DNA of 64,000 nt from Halomontanus rarus (GCF_017357405.1 NZ_CP071597.1:2356001-2420000), one strand, 5' to 3'; shown: positions 16,397 through 26,537, counted from the first letter of the stretch. Made by a program: numbers and translations. The notes: generated from the sequence alone by a model not told the origin.

Positions 16397-16924
16397 CTAC
16401 TTCTCGACCTCGAGCAGCGCCACGCGCTCGCAGACCAGTTCCTCGAGGCTCGCGTCGGTCGCCTCGCGTTCGGCGTCGGTGATCTCGAAGAACTCACACA
16501 GTCGCCGTTCGTCGACGGTTTCGAGCGTCGGCTCCGGTGTCAGGCTTCCGCTGAGCTCCTCTTCGAGTGCCTCGAGTGCGGCTGTCTCGGCGTCTTCGTC
16601 GCGGCTTTCGCCGTCGGTACCGCTATCGACGAGGATCACGGCCTGATTTCGCCCCTCGCTCACCCCCATCTCGAGCGCTCGCGTGATCTGCCTGCGACCG
16701 GCGGCGTACAGCAAGATTTCGACGGCGCGGTCGCGGGCGACGTTCTCGCCGCGGCCGATGGCGCGATCCGCGAGTTCGACGGCCCGCTCGAGGTGATCCC
16801 GTCCGGCGACGTAGCGGGCGTCGAACGCCTGGATCGTCACGCCGTGGCGCTCGCCGAGCTCGCCGAGGTGGGCGACGAAGGCGTCGAGGTCGGCGATGTC
16901 GACGCGACACTCGAGTCGCTCCAT
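16397..16924 (-). CDS. cgi121: KEOPS complex subunit Cgi121
   Basis: 175 residues. KEOPS makes t6A37 on ANN-decoding tRNAs, and Cgi121 binds the Bud32 kinase and tRNA 3' end. Recognisable parts: IQAFDARYVAGRDHLERAVELA, then EILLYAAGRRQITRALEMGVSEG and AVILVD, the conserved Cgi121 core. A short acidic insert (GTDGESRDEDAE) lies at ~100-115. Its start codon overlaps the hel308 stop (ATGA), so the two are probably cotranscribed. Confidence 0.9.
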   Translation of the reverse strand: MERLECRVDIADLDAFVAHLGELGERHGVTIQAFDARYVAGRDHLERAVELADRAIGRGENVARDRAVEILLYAAGRRQITRALEMGVSEGRNQAVILVDSGTDGESRDEDAETAALEALEEELSGSLTPEPTLETVDERRLCEFFEITDAEREATDASLEELVCERVALLEVEK

Positions 16925-19296
16925 CAGAAGTCACCCAGGCTCGCTTGATCGTCCTGCTCGCTCTCGTCGGCGTTCGAGTCTCCATCTCCACCCCCTCCGC
17001 TTCCACTCGAACTCCCTCGGGTCACTCCGTCGTGCGTTCCTCCGTCCGGCTCGACGCCGTCCATCGACGGGTCCTCGCGACCGGCGTTCTCGAGGACGTT
17101 CTCGGCGGTCTTCGCCCCTCTGAGCGCGCCGAGGACAACGCTCTTGTCGGCCTCCCGGAGGTCGGCGGGCGTCTCGAGGCCGACCTCGTAGAGCTGGCGG
17201 GCGCGTTTGCGACCGACGCCGCGGACCCCCACCAGCTCGAGCAGCTCCTCGCCGACGCCGTGTTCGACGCGCGCCCGGGCTTCCCGGACGGCGACGGTCC
17301 ACTCGCTGTCGATCTCGGCGGCAAGCGATTCGGCGGCGCCGAGCAGCCACTCCGCAGTGTCGACTTTCCCGCGGAGGTCGCCCGGCCCGATCTTGTAGCG
17401 GTCGGTGAGCACGCCTTCGTCGTCCTCCTCGGCCCAGTCTGCGAGCAGTTTGCCGGTCTTGAGCGCCGACAGCCAATCCTCGAAGCGGTCGTCCTCGAAC
17501 TCGCTCGGTGCGTCGCCCAGTAGTTCGGCCTCGCGCTCGTAGTAGAGTTCGCCGTACTGGTCGTCTTCGCCCGAGCGCAAGTAGAGTTCGTACATGTCCG
17601 GCGTTCGGGAGACGAGGTGGTAGAGACCGAGTGCGGTGGGGCGTTCGTCTGCGTCCTCGAGCCCGTGGATGATTTCGGCGGCGCTCATCGGATCGAGGTA
17701 GAGCCTCGAGACGGTGTGTCCGAGGTTGGTCGCCCGAAGCTCGACGGTCGTCTGCTCCCGTTCGGCCAGCTCGGCCGCGGAGGTGAACGCGCCCGCCGCG
17801 TCGTCGGGCTCCTCGCTCTCCGCCGTTTCCGCCCCCGAGCGCTCGATGAAGTCGTTCGACTCGAGGTACTCCAACACGGTGTCGGTCACCACCTCGAGTC
17901 GGCCCTCCTCGGTGGATTGGCTCGCGTACAGGGTCTCTTCCATGAACTCGAGGAGGCCCTGACGGGTGCGGGCGAAGCCGGAGGCGACGGTCGCGAGGAC
18001 GTGGGTCCGCAGGGCGGGTTCGGCGGCGAGTTTCGAGCGGACGGGTTCGGCCTCGGCCCAGATGTAACGGTCGAACAGTTCCTCCATCTCGTCGTGGCCT
18101 TTCGCGAGGAGGACCGCTTCGCCGTAGGGGTCCAGTCCCGGACGGCCGGCCCGGCCCATCATCTGGTGGACCTCGAGGACGTTCAGCGGCGCCATCCCGC
18201 CGGCGCTGGGGTCGAACCGCCGCCAATCGCGGACGATCACCCGGCGAGCGGGCGTGTTGACGCCGGCTGCGAGCGTGGGGGTGGCGGAGATGACCTTCAG
18301 CAGGCGGTCGCGGAAGGCGTCCTCGACGAGGGATCTGTGTTCCGAACTGAGCCCGGCATGGTGGAAGGCCCCGCCGCCTTCGACGCACTCGGCGAGGTCG
18401 TCGCTCGTCTCGGTGTCGCTGACCTCGCGGATCTCCTCGGCCAGCGCCGCGAGATCCGATCGCTCCTCGGCGGTGAGTTCGTTCGAGGCCACGCCGGCGA
18501 GTCGCCGCGCCGCCGCCTCGGCGTTCCGACGGGAGTTCACGAAGACGAGCGAGGAGCCGCCTTCCTCTAAAATGTCCCTGACGAGCGCGGCCTCCTGTTT
18601 CTCCGATCCCTTCACCGGAACCTCTCGCGTGTCGCCGTCGTCGAAGTTGAGCGCGTTGCCGTAGTGGACGCCCATCCGGAGGTCGATCGGCCGCCAGTCG
18701 GTGTCGACCAGCGAGGCGTCGAGCCAGTCGGCGATCTCGCCGGCGTTGCCGACGGTCGCGGAGAGGGCGACGACCTGCAGCTGGGGATTGAGCTTGCGAA
18801 GCTTCGCGAGCGTGACCTCCAGCGTGGGCCCCCGGTTGCGGTCGTCGATGAGGTGGACCTCGTCGCTGACGACGCAGGTGAGGTCGGAGAGCCAGTCGGC
18901 GCCGTTTCGAACGAGCGAGTCGACCTTCTCGCTGGTGGCGACGATGATGTCCTTCGTCGAGAGCCACTCGCTCGTAGATTCGTAGTTGCCGGTCGTCACG
19001 CCCACGGTGACGCCGAAGTGCTCGTAGGCTTCGAACTCGGCCTTTTTCTCGCTGGCCAGGGCTCGCAGTGGGACGATGTACAGCGCCTTCCCGCCACGCT
19101 CGATCGCCGACAGCATCGAGAGGGCGGCGATCATGGTCTTCCCGCTCGCGGTGGGGACGGCGGCGACGAGGTTCTTCCCGTCCGTGGCGCCCGCCTCGAC
19201 GGCCTCGGCCTGGGGCGGGTAGAGCTCCTCGATGCCCTCCTCGCGGAAGTGGTCGACGGCTCCGGGCGGGAGCCCCGTCAGCTCCTCGATATTCAT
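16924..19296 (-). CDS. hel308: Hel308 (Hjm) superfamily 2 DNA helicase
   Basis: 790 residues. A 3'-5' helicase acting at stalled forks and D-loops. Motifs: Q-like [12 protein letters not shown], Walker A PTASGKT (~50-56), Walker B DEVH, SATVGN, and motif [11 protein letters not shown]. The C-terminal part has a helix-hairpin-helix ([25 protein letters not shown]). A Gly/Ser-rich linker precedes the terminal DDQASLGDF, a PIP-box-like Q-x-x-L-x-x-F for PCNA. A TATA-like box at 19321-19330 supports the start. Confidence 0.95.
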   Translation of the reverse strand: MNIEELTGLPPGAVDHFREEGIEELYPPQAEAVEAGATDGKNLVAAVPTASGKTMIAALSMLSAIERGGKALYIVPLRALASEKKAEFEAYEHFGVTVGVTTGNYESTSEWLSTKDIIVATSEKVDSLVRNGADWLSDLTCVVSDEVHLIDDRNRGPTLEVTLAKLRKLNPQLQVVALSATVGNAGEIADWLDASLVDTDWRPIDLRMGVHYGNALNFDDGDTREVPVKGSEKQEAALVRDILEEGGSSLVFVNSRRNAEAAARRLAGVASNELTAEERSDLAALAEEIREVSDTETSDDLAECVEGGGAFHHAGLSSEHRSLVEDAFRDRLLKVISATPTLAAGVNTPARRVIVRDWRRFDPSAGGMAPLNVLEVHQMMGRAGRPGLDPYGEAVLLAKGHDEMEELFDRYIWAEAEPVRSKLAAEPALRTHVLATVASGFARTRQGLLEFMEETLYASQSTEEGRLEVVTDTVLEYLESNDFIERSGAETAESEEPDDAAGAFTSAAELAEREQTTVELRATNLGHTVSRLYLDPMSAAEIIHGLEDADERPTALGLYHLVSRTPDMYELYLRSGEDDQYGELYYEREAELLGDAPSEFEDDRFEDWLSALKTGKLLADWAEEDDEGVLTDRYKIGPGDLRGKVDTAEWLLGAAESLAAEIDSEWTVAVREARARVEHGVGEELLELVGVRGVGRKRARQLYEVGLETPADLREADKSVVLGALRGAKTAENVLENAGREDPSMDGVEPDGGTHDGVTRGSSSGSGGGGDGDSNADESEQDDQASLGDF

Positions 19297-19320
19297 TACA
19301 CGTGATTGGGTCGTGTTCCG

Positions 19321-19330
19321 GTTTAAACTG
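19321..19330 (-). promoter_or_regulatory. TATA-like box for hel308-cgi121
   Basis: CAGTTTAAAC on the minus strand, centred ~29 nt before the hel308 ATG; leaderless. Confidence 0.5.
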
Positions 19331-19449
19331 TCGTCTTCCCGGAAGCGGATCGAATTTCGCCGACCGTTTCCACTCTATCGTACCTTCTCCCGTGGTGTGC
19401 CAGGTGAACCCTTAACATAGACATGCGCTTACGGCGAGGTAGACCGATC

Positions 19450-19905
19450 ATGACCTCTCCGAACGAACACAAAGAGATCGTGCGTCTCGAAGTCGAACGG
19501 GCGTGGAACGAGGGAGATCTCGAGGTGATCGACGACCTCTTCGCGGCGGACTCAATCGATCACGTTCCGCTCGTGCCCATGGAGATTCGCGGTCCCGAGG
19601 GCCACAAGCAGTTGATCAACGCGTTCCGGTCGACGTTTCCCGATCTCGAGGTGACGATCCACGAGATGATCGCCGAAGGTGATCTCGTCGCCCGCCGCGT
19701 CATCATTCGCGGGACGCACGACGGTGACTTCGTCGGCATCGATCCCACGGGCGAGGAGATCGAGGTCGCTGGACTGGTACTCGTCCGATTCGAGGACGGA
19801 AAGATCGCCGAATCGTGGGCGAACTTCGATGCGCTCGGCATCCTCCAGCAGATCGGGAAGGGTGTGTCGATCGGGGATCTCCAGACGAAATCTGCGTTCT
19901 TCTGA
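19450..19905 (+). CDS. SnoaL-like ester cyclase-family protein
   Basis: 151 residues, NTF2-like fold: VERAWNEGDLEVIDDLFAADSIDH, FRSTFPDLEVTIHEMIAEGDLVARRVIIRGTH..., then FEDGKIAESW at the end, as in SnoaL/ester-cyclase relatives. Many of these have no known substrate, so a catalytic role is not assured. The ATG at 19450 removes nine unsupported residues of the longer frame. It diverges from hel308. Confidence 0.8.
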   Translation: MTSPNEHKEIVRLEVERAWNEGDLEVIDDLFAADSIDHVPLVPMEIRGPEGHKQLINAFRSTFPDLEVTIHEMIAEGDLVARRVIIRGTHDGDFVGIDPTGEEIEVAGLVLVRFEDGKIAESWANFDALGILQQIGKGVSIGDLQTKSAFF

Positions 19906-20025
19906 TCCGTCACGAGTACAGTGACGAAGCCGCCGCCCGGACGAATTCTCGTCTCGATGGTGGATCAGCGACAGTCGTCTGTTTCGCACACCGACACTCA
20001 TACGTCTCCGAACCGAACGTCGCGT

Positions 20026-20460
20026 ATGGCCGATCCCGGCCCCGAACGCGTGCTCGTGCCGACCGTTGGAAAACCACGCGAGAACGACGCTCTCGAGTAC
20101 GCCCTCGAGCGCTTCACCGCCGAGATCACGCTTCTCGCAGTGGTGACGCCGCTCGACGCGACGATGAGCGAGGGCGGCGTTCTCGAGCGGGACGAGGAGC
20201 GACTCGAGGGGGCACGACGGCAGGCCGAGTCGCTTCTCGAGGCGGTCGAGGTGTCCGAGGACGACCGCCGACGGATAGCGATCGCCACAGCGGAGGGACG
20301 CCCCGGAAATGCGATCCCCGAGTTCGCCTCGAGCGAGGGCGTCGATCACGTCGTGATGCGCGGACGCGATTCGAGCGGTCTCGCTCGCCGATTACTGGGG
20401 CGTGGTATCGCGACGACCGTCGTCGAGCGGGTCGACGTTCCAGTGACCGTCCTCGAGTGA
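20026..20460 (+). CDS. universal stress protein (UspA family)
   Basis: 144 residues: RVLVPTVGKPRENDALEYALE at the start and the ATP-binding-type end GRDSSGLARRLLGRGIATTVVERVDVPVTVL, a variant of the G-2x-G-9x-G-S/T motif. Single domain. The start at MADPGPERVLVPT is the family position; the longer frame adds unrelated sequence. It converges with the phosphate transporter gene. Confidence 0.85.
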   Translation: MADPGPERVLVPTVGKPRENDALEYALERFTAEITLLAVVTPLDATMSEGGVLERDEERLEGARRQAESLLEAVEVSEDDRRRIAIATAEGRPGNAIPEFASSEGVDHVVMRGRDSSGLARRLLGRGIATTVVERVDVPVTVLE

Positions 20461-20492
20461 CGGTCGGGCGGCCCCGTTTCTCGAGGCGCTTT

Positions 20493-21698
20493 TCACCCGC
20501 CACCGACCACCGCGAAGACGCGATAGAGCGCGAATCCGACGACCACCGACGAGCCGAGCGTGAGCAGCCAGAAGGTGATCGTGACGCCGATCTTTCGCCG
20601 TGAGACGCCTGCCGACCCCGCTGCGAGGCCGCCGCCGATCACCCCGGAGAGGATGATGTTGTTGAACGAGACCGGAATGCCGAGCGCGATCGCCAGCTGT
20701 GCGATGACGAAGCCCGGAACGAGGGCGGCGATCGACCGCCGAACGCCGAGCTGGGCGTACTCTCGAGAGGTCGCCTGCAGTAATCTCGGTGCACCCATCC
20801 ACGCGCCGAGGAGGATGCCGACGCCGCCCAGCGCGAGGAGCGCGAGCGTCGGCACGCCGAGTTCGACGCGCAGTTGCTCGAGCGGACCGGTCGCGAGGCC
20901 GACCTGCGAGCCGCCCGAGGAGAAGGCGACGATCCCGCCGAGGACGAGCAGGAACGAGCGGATGCCGCGCTCGACAGAGACGTCCATCCGACGGCGGACC
21001 CACAGCCCGCCGGCGACGGCGAACACGAGTGAGACCAGGACCATCGTGATCGTGACGCCGCCTGCGAGGGCCACCTCCGGGCCGATCCGCCAGGAGAGGT
21101 AGCGGGCGACGGTCCCCTGACTCGCGGTTGGATCGGGAATGACGCCCAGGCGAACGTTCGCGAGGATCGCGCTGACGATGCCCGCGAGCAGGGGCACGCC
21201 GACTGTTTCGGGGATGTCGTCGCGTCGCAACAGGGTTGCGGTGACGTAGGCCACGCCGCCGGACATGAACGGCACCAGCAGCCAGAAGGTGCCGAGTCGT
21301 CGGTAGGTGGCGAACGCGGGATCGCCACCCAGCGAGAGGCCGACGCCGACCATCGCGCCCGTCGTCGCGAACGCGGCCGGGACGGGATAGCGCGTGTAGA
21401 TGCCGATGGCCATGAACGTCGCGGCGGTGAGCAGGCCCGCCGAGGCGGCCAGCGGCGTGATCGTAACCCCGCCGATGAGCCCCGTTCCGACCGTCTCCGA
21501 GATGCTGCCACCCTGCATGATCGCCCCGGCTGCGGCGAGCAGCCCGATGACGAACGCGGCTTGCATGGTCGAAATGGCGTTCGCTCCGATCGCCGGCGCG
21601 AACGGCGGCGAGTTGCTGTTGGCCCCGAGCACCCACGCCATGAACAGACAGGTCAGGATGGCAACACCGAGTACGATCCCGAACGACAGTGCGACCAT
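20493..21698 (-). CDS. inorganic phosphate transporter (PiT family)
   Basis: 401 residues, with about ten to twelve hydrophobic segments. The PiT signatures are doubled as expected: LGANSNSPPFAPAIGANAIS near the N-terminus and GIPVSFNNIILSGVIGGGLAAG near the C-terminus. A cytoplasmic loop lies in the middle. It probably couples phosphate to Na+ or H+. The ATG at 21698 is chosen over an upstream TTG. No PhoU-like gene is adjacent. Upstream, 21733-21778 has a degenerate GTCGATC-type short repeat. Confidence 0.9.
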   Translation of the reverse strand: MVALSFGIVLGVAILTCLFMAWVLGANSNSPPFAPAIGANAISTMQAAFVIGLLAAAGAIMQGGSISETVGTGLIGGVTITPLAASAGLLTAATFMAIGIYTRYPVPAAFATTGAMVGVGLSLGGDPAFATYRRLGTFWLLVPFMSGGVAYVTATLLRRDDIPETVGVPLLAGIVSAILANVRLGVIPDPTASQGTVARYLSWRIGPEVALAGGVTITMVLVSLVFAVAGGLWVRRRMDVSVERGIRSFLLVLGGIVAFSSGGSQVGLATGPLEQLRVELGVPTLALLALGGVGILLGAWMGAPRLLQATSREYAQLGVRRSIAALVPGFVIAQLAIALGIPVSFNNIILSGVIGGGLAAGSAGVSRRKIGVTITFWLLTLGSSVVVGFALYRVFAVVGGG

Positions 21699-21775
21699 CT
21701 GCTCGTAACCTTCCACGGGGCCGTGCAAAAGGATTCGTCCGTCGATCCGTCGATCTGTCGATCAGTCGATCCGTC

Positions 21776-22606
21776 TCAGCCGTCGCCCTTCTCGAGGATG
21801 GCCACGTACGTACTATCCCCGGAAAGGACGTCCCCGACGGTCCACGGCGTGCCGATCGTCGCGTCCGCGAGTCGATCCGGACCGAACAGCAGGAAGTGGA
21901 GGGTCGGTCCGATTTCTCGGACTCGCGTGTTCCCGTCTCTCGTTCCTCCTGTCCCGCTCTCGCCGTCGACGCTCGAGTCAACGTTCGAATCGGATTCGGC
22001 CCGGCGTTCGCACGCTCGCTCGTATTCGAAGTGGAAACACCGGTGGGCGACCCCCTCCCGCGGATCGGGACGGTAACCCAGGAGGTCGTCGACGGCCGGC
22101 GGATCGTAGTTGTGAACGGCGGCGACGCCGCCGTCGTCGGTGATGTGTGCGAACTCCGCGAGCAGGTCGCGGACCCCGGCGAACGACCGCGCGAGTCCGA
22201 TCTGGGTTCCGAGGGCGTAGACGACGTGGAACCGATCTCGGTCGAAGTCCGTCTCGAACATATCCATCACCCGGACGTCTTCGACGCCGCGCTCTCGGGC
22301 GGCTTCGACGGCGTTGGGACTCGCGTCGATTCCCGTCACCTCGAGTCCCCGATCCTGCAACCACAGGGCGTGCTGGCCCGCGCCACAGCCCGCATCGAGG
22401 ATCGGTCCGCCACGGGATTCGACCCGCTCGAGGAAGGCGACGGTCCCCTCGTCCCACTCCGATCGCGGTTCGAAGTAGTAGTCGGCGACGTGGCCGTCTC
22501 GAGTGCGGGAGCCGTCCCGGTAGGTTAGCGTTCCCATCTCGCCGCGCTGGTAGTCGCGCATCGCCCGTCCGAGCGGATCGGCGTCTTCGCGTGCGTCGAT
22601 CGCCAT
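21776..22606 (-). CDS. class I SAM-dependent methyltransferase
   Basis: 276 residues. SAM motif I is ILDAGCGAGQHALWLQDRG (~72-90), followed by VTGIDASPNAVEAA, VRVMDMFE and FHVVYALGTQIG. An alternating acidic/serine insert (SDSNVDSSVDGESG, ~215-230) comes from 6-bp-period DNA near the C-terminus. The substrate is unknown. A TATA-like box at 22631-22640 lies 29 nt before this ATG and supports the start. Confidence 0.85.
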   Translation of the reverse strand: MAIDAREDADPLGRAMRDYQRGEMGTLTYRDGSRTRDGHVADYYFEPRSEWDEGTVAFLERVESRGGPILDAGCGAGQHALWLQDRGLEVTGIDASPNAVEAARERGVEDVRVMDMFETDFDRDRFHVVYALGTQIGLARSFAGVRDLLAEFAHITDDGGVAAVHNYDPPAVDDLLGYRPDPREGVAHRCFHFEYERACERRAESDSNVDSSVDGESGTGGTRDGNTRVREIGPTLHFLLFGPDRLADATIGTPWTVGDVLSGDSTYVAILEKGDG

Positions 22607-22630
22607 GCTCGAGCCCTCGATGCGGCGACT

Positions 22631-22640
22631 AATAAAAGAA
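22631..22640 (-). promoter_or_regulatory. TATA-like box for the methyltransferase gene
   Basis: TTCTTTTATT on the minus strand, 29 nt before the ATG at 22606. Confidence 0.5.
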
Positions 22641-22765
22641 TATTGAAATATGGTGCCGTATAACGCGTGACACACTACCATTCGACACTCCATCCGACGA
22701 GCGCCACCGCTCGAATCGAGTCGAGTCCCGTCAGTGCTTTACTCTCGAGCGCTGAACCGTCGGGT

Positions 22766-23011
22766 ATGAGAGTCGAGTTCGACCGCGATACCTGCATCGG
22801 AATGTACCAGTGCGTCGCCGAGTGGGACGCCTTTCAGGAGGACAAGTCCGCCGGAAAGGCCGTCCTCGAGGACAGCGAGGAAGTCGAGGACGGCATCTTC
22901 GTCCGCGAGGTTCCCGAGGACGCGGAACTCGACGCGAAGTTCGCCGCTCGAACCTGTCCCGTCGACGCGATCACGATCTACGACGACGACGGCGAGCAGC
23001 TGATTCCCTGA
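22766..23011 (+). CDS. [3Fe-4S]-type ferredoxin
   Basis: 81 residues. The cluster ligands are C10 and C16 (CIGMYQC) and C64 (CPVDAI). The usual second cysteine of CxxCxxC is Met, leaving three Cys, the pattern of single-cluster [3Fe-4S] ferredoxins. Such ferredoxins commonly donate electrons to cytochromes P450, and a P450 gene lies 776 bp downstream. A TATA-like box (22736-22744) 26 nt before the ATG supports this start over the longer frame. No ferredoxin reductase is adjacent. Confidence 0.85.
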   Translation: MRVEFDRDTCIGMYQCVAEWDAFQEDKSAGKAVLEDSEEVEDGIFVREVPEDAELDAKFAARTCPVDAITIYDDDGEQLIP

Positions 23012-23049
23012 TCCCCTGATTCGACCGCTGTTCTCGATTTTCGGTTCTC

Positions 23050-23706
23050 TCAGCGTCCTACTGCCGCGTCGACGAGTTGCGATTCGACCGTCCGAAGCAG
23101 CGACGACGCCGTGCTCTCCGAACACCCTAACTCCGTTGCGACCTCGGCGAGCGATCCGCTCCGGGGCACGTCGTAGTAGCCGAGTTCCCGGGCGGTCTCC
23201 ATCGCTTCGAACTGCCGGGCTGTCAGCCGTCCCGCGAGCGTCTCGGCGGTGCGCTGGTGGTCGCTCACCCGTTCGACCTCGACGCCGATACCGTCGGGAA
23301 CCCCCTCGAGGAGCCTCGCCAGCGCGTCGGGTTCACCGAGCACCGTGACGTGAACGGTCTCTCGGCCGGTGTAGACGATCGGCGGCACGATCACGAGGCC
23401 GGGTTCGTCGAACGCGCCCATCAGTGTCGCGTCGGCGGCGCGGAGATCCATCACCGCGTAGGCGTAGAAGGTGTCTTCGTCGACCGGCGTGAGATCGAAC
23501 CGGTGGACGACCTCGAGGTCGGTGGCCACGTCTCGGAGGGCCTCGCGGTCGCCGACGATCAGCGAGAGGAATCGGACCCGTTCGGTCTCGGGATCGACGT
23601 GCCAGGAGAGCAGTTCCTCCCGGTGGAAGTCGAGTTCGTTCTCGGGTCTGGAGACGGGAAGCTGCATTCGGTCCGGCAAGCGGAGCGTCAGATCCGTCGA
23701 CTGCAT
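23050..23706 (-). CDS. Bat-type HTH transcriptional regulator
   Basis: 218 residues. The C-terminal HTH of the bacterio-opsin-activator type is clear: LTARQFEAMETARELGYYDVPRSGSLAEVATELGCSESTASSLLRTVE. The N-terminal ~130 residues form the family's sensor-like domain with no recognisable ligand site. It is divergent from the P450 gene with 80 bp between starts, so it is a plausible regulator of it, but this is inference. Confidence 0.85.
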   Translation of the reverse strand: MQSTDLTLRLPDRMQLPVSRPENELDFHREELLSWHVDPETERVRFLSLIVGDREALRDVATDLEVVHRFDLTPVDEDTFYAYAVMDLRAADATLMGAFDEPGLVIVPPIVYTGRETVHVTVLGEPDALARLLEGVPDGIGVEVERVSDHQRTAETLAGRLTARQFEAMETARELGYYDVPRSGSLAEVATELGCSESTASSLLRTVESQLVDAAVGR

Positions 23707-23725
23707 ACCGGACGGTCACGGGCTG

Positions 23726-23736
23726 GGATAAAGAAT
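23726..23736 (-). promoter_or_regulatory. TATA-like box for the Bat-type gene in the divergent P450 region
   Basis: ATTCTTTATCC on the minus strand, centred 25 nt before the regulator start; the same 80-bp gap must hold the P450 promoter. Confidence 0.4.
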
Positions 23737-23786
23737 CTCAGTGCTTCGTGGAAGAGCCGATGTTTGCTCCGCTCCTCTCTTCGAGT

Positions 23787-25310
23787 ATGTCCGAGTCAGA
23801 CCCACTGCAGTCCGACGACTCCGCGTCGTCGGAACGGAAATCGCAGTCGGAGTCGGCGTCAAAATCGAATTCGAAATCGGAGACCGACCGCTCGAGTAGC
23901 GGCCGACCACCGGGCCCGCAGGGACTCCCACTGATCGGAAGTACGCTCTCGATCGCCCGCGACCCGCTCGAGTTCGTCGAGTCGGCTCGAGAGTACGGCG
24001 ACGTCGTCGCCTACGATGCGTATGGAACCGAGTTTGCGCTCGTCTTCGATCCGCACATCGTCGAGACGATCCTCGTCTCGCGCGCCGACGAGTTCCGAAA
24101 GGGCGAGTTCGAAACCGACTTCGGCGACCTCGTCGCTCCCGAGGGAGTCGCGTTCACCGAGGGCGACCGGTGGCGTCGCCAGCGTCAGCTGTTGCAGTCC
24201 TCGTTCAGACCGGGCCGCATTCACTCGTACGCCGACGGGATGGTCGCGGAGGCGAGGACGCTCGTCGACGGCTGGGACGATGGCGAGACGATCGCACTCT
24301 CCGACACGCTCTCGACGTACACTCTCAGGGTGCTCACCCGAACGCTGTTCGACCTGCCGCTCGAGGACGACCGCGCCGCGGTCGTCACGCGGGCGACGAA
24401 CGCCCTGAACGACTACGCCTCGCCCGGACGACTCGCGTTCGAATCGATCGTGCCGTCGTGGCTCTCGACCCCCACGGAACGCGAGTACGAGACCGCGATG
24501 GCCGACCTCGAGGCGCTCGTGGACGATCTGGTGACAGAGCGCCGCGAGGCGGACGCGACAGGCGAGGACCTCCTCTCGTTGCTGGCGCGTGCGGAGTACC
24601 CGGACGGCTCCCGACCCTCTCCCGAGGCGGTCCGCGATCAACTCGTTACGTTCTGCTTCGCCGGCCACGAGACGACCGCGACCGCGTTGACGGTGACGTG
24701 CTGGCTGCTCGCTGGAAATGCCGGGGTTCGAGCGAGACTCGAGGGCGAACTCGAGGCCGTCTGTGGCAATCGGGATCCGACAGTGGAAGACCTCGCTACC
24801 CTCGAGTACACCGAGGCCGTCGCCAGGGAGGCGATGCGACTCTATCCACCGATTGTGGGCGTCTACCGCGAGCCGCGGTCGGACGTGGTCCTCGGTAGCT
24901 ATCGCGTTCCGGCCGGGACGACCCTGCAGCTCTCGGTGTACGGTATTCAGCGCGACGAGCGCTGGTGGGACGAACCGGCGGTGTTTCGACCGGAGCGTTG
25001 GCTGGTGGGTGGGGATGGAAGCGAGAGAAACGATGTCGACGACGGTACGAACGAGGCGGGAACCGAAAACGGCGGGTGGACACTCGAGTCCGCCCCCGAC
25101 CGACCCGAGTACGCCTTCTTCCCGTTCGGAGGCGGTCCGCGACACTGTCTGGGAATGCGGTTCGCGATGCTCGAACTGCAACTCGCGCTCGCGACGATCG
25201 TACGTCGCGTCGAGTTCGATCGGGTCGCCGGGATAGAGACGTTCGAGCCGTCACTCGGCGTGACGCTCGATCCAGGGCCAGCCGAGGTTCGTGTTCGAAA
25301 GCGCGGATGA
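23787..25310 (+). CDS. cytochrome P450
   Basis: 507 residues. A heme monooxygenase with I-helix FAGHETTATAL, ExxR in REAMRLYPP, and the heme-binding loop FPFGGGPRHCLG (ligand C454). Proline-rich RPPGPQGLPLIGS precedes the fold. The first ~35 residues are a Ser-rich low-complexity tail (SESASKSNSKSETD) from 6-bp-period DNA, and there is no membrane anchor, so it should be soluble. A second acidic insert (ERNDVDDGTNEAG) lies in the loop before the heme motif. The ATG at 23787 is preferred over GTG 23748. Substrate unknown. Confidence 0.93.
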   Translation: MSESDPLQSDDSASSERKSQSESASKSNSKSETDRSSSGRPPGPQGLPLIGSTLSIARDPLEFVESAREYGDVVAYDAYGTEFALVFDPHIVETILVSRADEFRKGEFETDFGDLVAPEGVAFTEGDRWRRQRQLLQSSFRPGRIHSYADGMVAEARTLVDGWDDGETIALSDTLSTYTLRVLTRTLFDLPLEDDRAAVVTRATNALNDYASPGRLAFESIVPSWLSTPTEREYETAMADLEALVDDLVTERREADATGEDLLSLLARAEYPDGSRPSPEAVRDQLVTFCFAGHETTATALTVTCWLLAGNAGVRARLEGELEAVCGNRDPTVEDLATLEYTEAVAREAMRLYPPIVGVYREPRSDVVLGSYRVPAGTTLQLSVYGIQRDERWWDEPAVFRPERWLVGGDGSERNDVDDGTNEAGTENGGWTLESAPDRPEYAFFPFGGGPRHCLGMRFAMLELQLALATIVRRVEFDRVAGIETFEPSLGVTLDPGPAEVRVRKRG

Positions 25311-25449
25311 TTGCGGACGAGAGGACGCGTTTCGAACGCAGTGTCCGCGATCCGTGTGACCTTCGAGACCCGACCACGGACGAAACAGTCGAAACGGCCG
25401 GAACGGACCCACTCCCCGTCGACCGAGAAAAGAACGCCGGTGACTGGGA

Positions 25450-26364
25450 CTACGAGATCTTCTCGTACTGCTCGGAGAGCTTGTCCGCCGCCTCACCGAG
25501 CTGGTTGCGCTCGTACTCGGTGAGGTCCCACTCGACGATCTCTTCGATCCCGTTCGAGCCGAGTTTGACGGGGACGCCGAAGGCCGTGTCCTCCTGGCCG
25601 TACTCGCCCTCGAGTTTCACGCTCGCGGGCAGCACCTCGCCCGTATCGCGCAGGACGGCTTCGACCATGTGGCCGACGCCCGTCGCGGGGCCCCACTCCG
25701 TCGCGCCTTTCTTCTCGATGACGTTCATCGCGCTCGTTTGCAGTTCCTCGAGTAACTCGTCTTTCTCGTCGTCGGAGAACTCGGGGTCGCGACCGTTCAC
25801 GCGGACCTTCGAGAAGACGGGGACCTGCGCGTCGCCGTGTTCGCCCAGGATGGTCGCCTCGACGTTCTGGACGGGCGCGTCGTAGCGCTGGGAGATGACG
25901 TAGCGGAATCGGGCGGAATCGAGGCGGCCGCCGAAGCCGATCACCTGCTCGCGGGCGCGGTCGCCGGTCTCGTAGAGGTGGCGGTTGAGCAGGTCGACGG
26001 GGTTCGAGGTCGTGATCGTGACGAAGTCGTCGTTGTGCTCGGCGATCGAGGAGCCGATGTCCTCCATGATCGGCGCGTTGTCGCCCGCGAGGTCGATGCG
26101 GGTCTGGCCGGGCTGGCGCGGGATGCCGGCCGTGATGACGACGACGTCCGACCCTGCGGTGTCCTCGTAGCCGCCCTGTCGGACGACCGTGTTCGAGTCG
26201 TAGGCCGCCCCGTGGTTCGTGTCGGCCGCCTGGCCGATGGTGTCGTCCTCCTTGTCCGGAATGTCGACGAGGACGAGTTCGTCCGCGATATCCCGAAGTG
26301 CGATGTTGTACCCTGCCGCGGCGCCGACCGTTCCGGCCGCGCCGACCACGCTAACTTTCGTCAT
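25450..26364 (-). CDS. mdh: malate dehydrogenase (LDH-like type)
   Basis: 304 residues. Oxidises malate to oxaloacetate in the TCA cycle. NAD-binding [17 protein letters not shown] at the N-terminus, [13 protein letters not shown] (mobile loop with substrate Arg), TSNPVDLLN, and catalytic His in [17 protein letters not shown]-like box at 26391-26400 fits a leaderless start. The acidic, Glu/Asp-rich surface is typical of halophilic MDH. Confidence 0.97.
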   Translation of the reverse strand: MTKVSVVGAAGTVGAAAGYNIALRDIADELVLVDIPDKEDDTIGQAADTNHGAAYDSNTVVRQGGYEDTAGSDVVVITAGIPRQPGQTRIDLAGDNAPIMEDIGSSIAEHNDDFVTITTSNPVDLLNRHLYETGDRAREQVIGFGGRLDSARFRYVISQRYDAPVQNVEATILGEHGDAQVPVFSKVRVNGRDPEFSDDEKDELLEELQTSAMNVIEKKGATEWGPATGVGHMVEAVLRDTGEVLPASVKLEGEYGQEDTAFGVPVKLGSNGIEEIVEWDLTEYERNQLGEAADKLSEQYEKIS

Positions 26365-26537
26365 ACCACGTATTCATGCGCCCGTCAGGGCGTTAAATCC
26401 GTCGGTGGCCCCGAATTCGAGCGATTCGACGATGAGCCGTACGTCGATCGTCGAACCACCGGCGACCCTCACCGCTCCTCACGTCCCGAACCGTTATGGC
26501 CGTTCGAGGCGGGTCCTCGAGTACGAGTACGAATACG

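Noticed and set aside
15788..16948. 386-codon frame antisense to the flavin oxidoreductase and cgi121
   Set aside because: Antisense shadow of two well-supported genes; common in GC-rich genomes.
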